From Edaphobacter aggregans DSM 19364 (lineage in GTDB: Bacteria > Acidobacteriota > Terriglobia > Terriglobales > Acidobacteriaceae), in contig NZ_JQKI01000027.1 in the NCBI RefSeq assembly GCF_000745965.1, positions 19,095-83,094 of the forward strand: a DNA stretch of 64,000 nt, given 5' to 3'. The translations under genes were made by a program, and so were the position numbers. The notes beneath the pieces were generated by a model. That model was not told the origin of the DNA and did not search any database. It was given only the letters and a program-made list of their open reading frames with translations. Positions 63,671 to 64,000 of the stretch are shown one piece after another (the first letter of the stretch is position 1; each line of letters starts with the position of its first letter).

Positions 63671-64000
63671 GAGCGGATTCAAGGTAGCTGCACCCTGTAA
63701 TTGCAGAGTCTGAACCATGCTGTGGCGTTGTGGGCGTTGATCCTGGGCAAGGCTTCTGTGATGGCCTGGTCGAGCTCTTTGGGGTCGCGTGCTTTGGTGG
63801 CGCGAAGGAGTTGTTTGAGTTTAGCCCAGGCTTTCTCGATGGGGTTGAGGTCGGGCGAGTAAGGCGGCAGGTACAGCACGTCGGCACCACGCTCTTGAAG
63901 CCGTTCTCGCACCCCGGCTACCTTGTGCGAGCTGAGATTATCCATGATCACAACGTCTCCGGGACGCAACTGCGGGCAGAGCACCTCGTCGAGGTAGGCG
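63671..64000 (-). mobile_element. IS630-family insertion sequence, one end
   Basis: The peptidase-like frame stops making sense at a TA dinucleotide (63669-63670), and IS630-type elements insert at TA. From 63671 the sequence GAGCGGATTCAAGGTAG leads into a transposase reading the same way as the broken gene. The other end lies outside the window, so terminal repeats could not be compared. Confidence 0.65.
63679..64000 (-). CDS. IS630-family transposase, C-terminal part (5' end outside window)
   Basis: The frame is open to the window edge and gives 106 residues of the C-terminal catalytic part of an IS630/Tc1-type DDE transposase. The second catalytic Asp lies in DVVIMDNLSSHK and the third acidic residue, Glu, in LPPYSPDLNPIEKAWAKLK. 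The spacing between them, about 35 residues, fits the DD35E-like pattern. The stop TGA lies 9 bases from the presumed end of the element. The N-terminal DNA-binding half is beyond the window. Confidence 0.9.
   Translation of the reverse strand, partial: AYLDEVLCPQLRPGDVVIMDNLSSHKVAGVRERLQERGADVLYLPPYSPDLNPIEKAWAKLKQLLRATKARDPKELDQAITEALPRINAHNATAWFRLCNYRVQLP

Noticed and set aside
63671..63890. 5' extension of the peptidase-like frame beyond 63670
   Set aside because: The extension is Pro/Thr/Ser-rich and overlaps the transposase, which has DDE motifs in another frame; it is a shadow.
1..64000. CRISPR arrays, rRNA and tRNA genes
   Set aside because: No regularly spaced identical repeats and no tRNA-like cloverleaf or rRNA segments were noticed in the gaps; a dedicated search was not possible.

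Overview
The window looks like a chromosome segment of an acidobacterium close to Terriglobus, Edaphobacter or Granulicella (Acidobacteriaceae). The reasons are four large TonB-dependent 'Oar-like' receptors whose full-length copies carry an N-terminal carboxypeptidase-regulatory domain with no SusD partner, a GC-rich coding pattern, a TPR protein paired with an ASPIC/UnbV (CRTAC1-type) protein, many secreted glycoside hydrolases, and short palindromic repeats between genes. No rRNA, tRNA or CRISPR array was recognised. The organism call is inference; no marker gene is present.

Layout. 1-11158: 3' part of a TonB-dependent receptor, an acidobacterial exported protein, a Kbl-type alpha-oxoamine synthase, a glycine-zipper lipoprotein, a PRISE-type reductase, a GH31 alpha-glycosidase and an FHA-GAF-PP2C phosphatase. 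11159-23238: a repeat-rich intergenic region, an EF-G-like GTPase, a DUF937/OmpA envelope protein, then an ABC exporter, a GT84-glycoamylase protein resembling half of a cyclic beta-1,2-glucan synthase, and a convergent stand-alone glycoamylase/GH144-like enzyme. 23283-51184: a carbohydrate-use region with two paralogous GH39 enzymes, GH36, two TonB receptors, TPR and CRTAC1 proteins, a LacI-type regulator, a GH5-GH30-GH55-like gene run, an amidase and a GH28-like protein. 51637-56764: a four-gene efflux operon (TolC, YtcA-like, HlyD, FUSC). 57230-60715: a fourth TonB receptor. 60885-64000: a two-gene locus (M4-like peptidase plus MBL-fold hydrolase) wrecked by an IS630-type insertion, two single-base deletions and a nonsense codon.

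How parts may work together. GH5, GH30 and the GH55-like double beta-helix protein fit breakdown of beta-1,3/1,6-glucan, with the receptors importing products. The LacI-type regulator next to them has a palindrome in its own upstream region that nearly matches a perfect 18-bp palindrome before the receptor at 27840, suggesting one regulon. The ABC exporter, GT84-type synthase and GH144-like hydrolase could make, export and trim a beta-1,2-glucan.

The most unusual structural points are a palindromic intergenic repeat embedded in frame inside the GH31 gene, a diverged long intergenic element present at least twice, and the stepwise decay of the peptidase/MBL pair.
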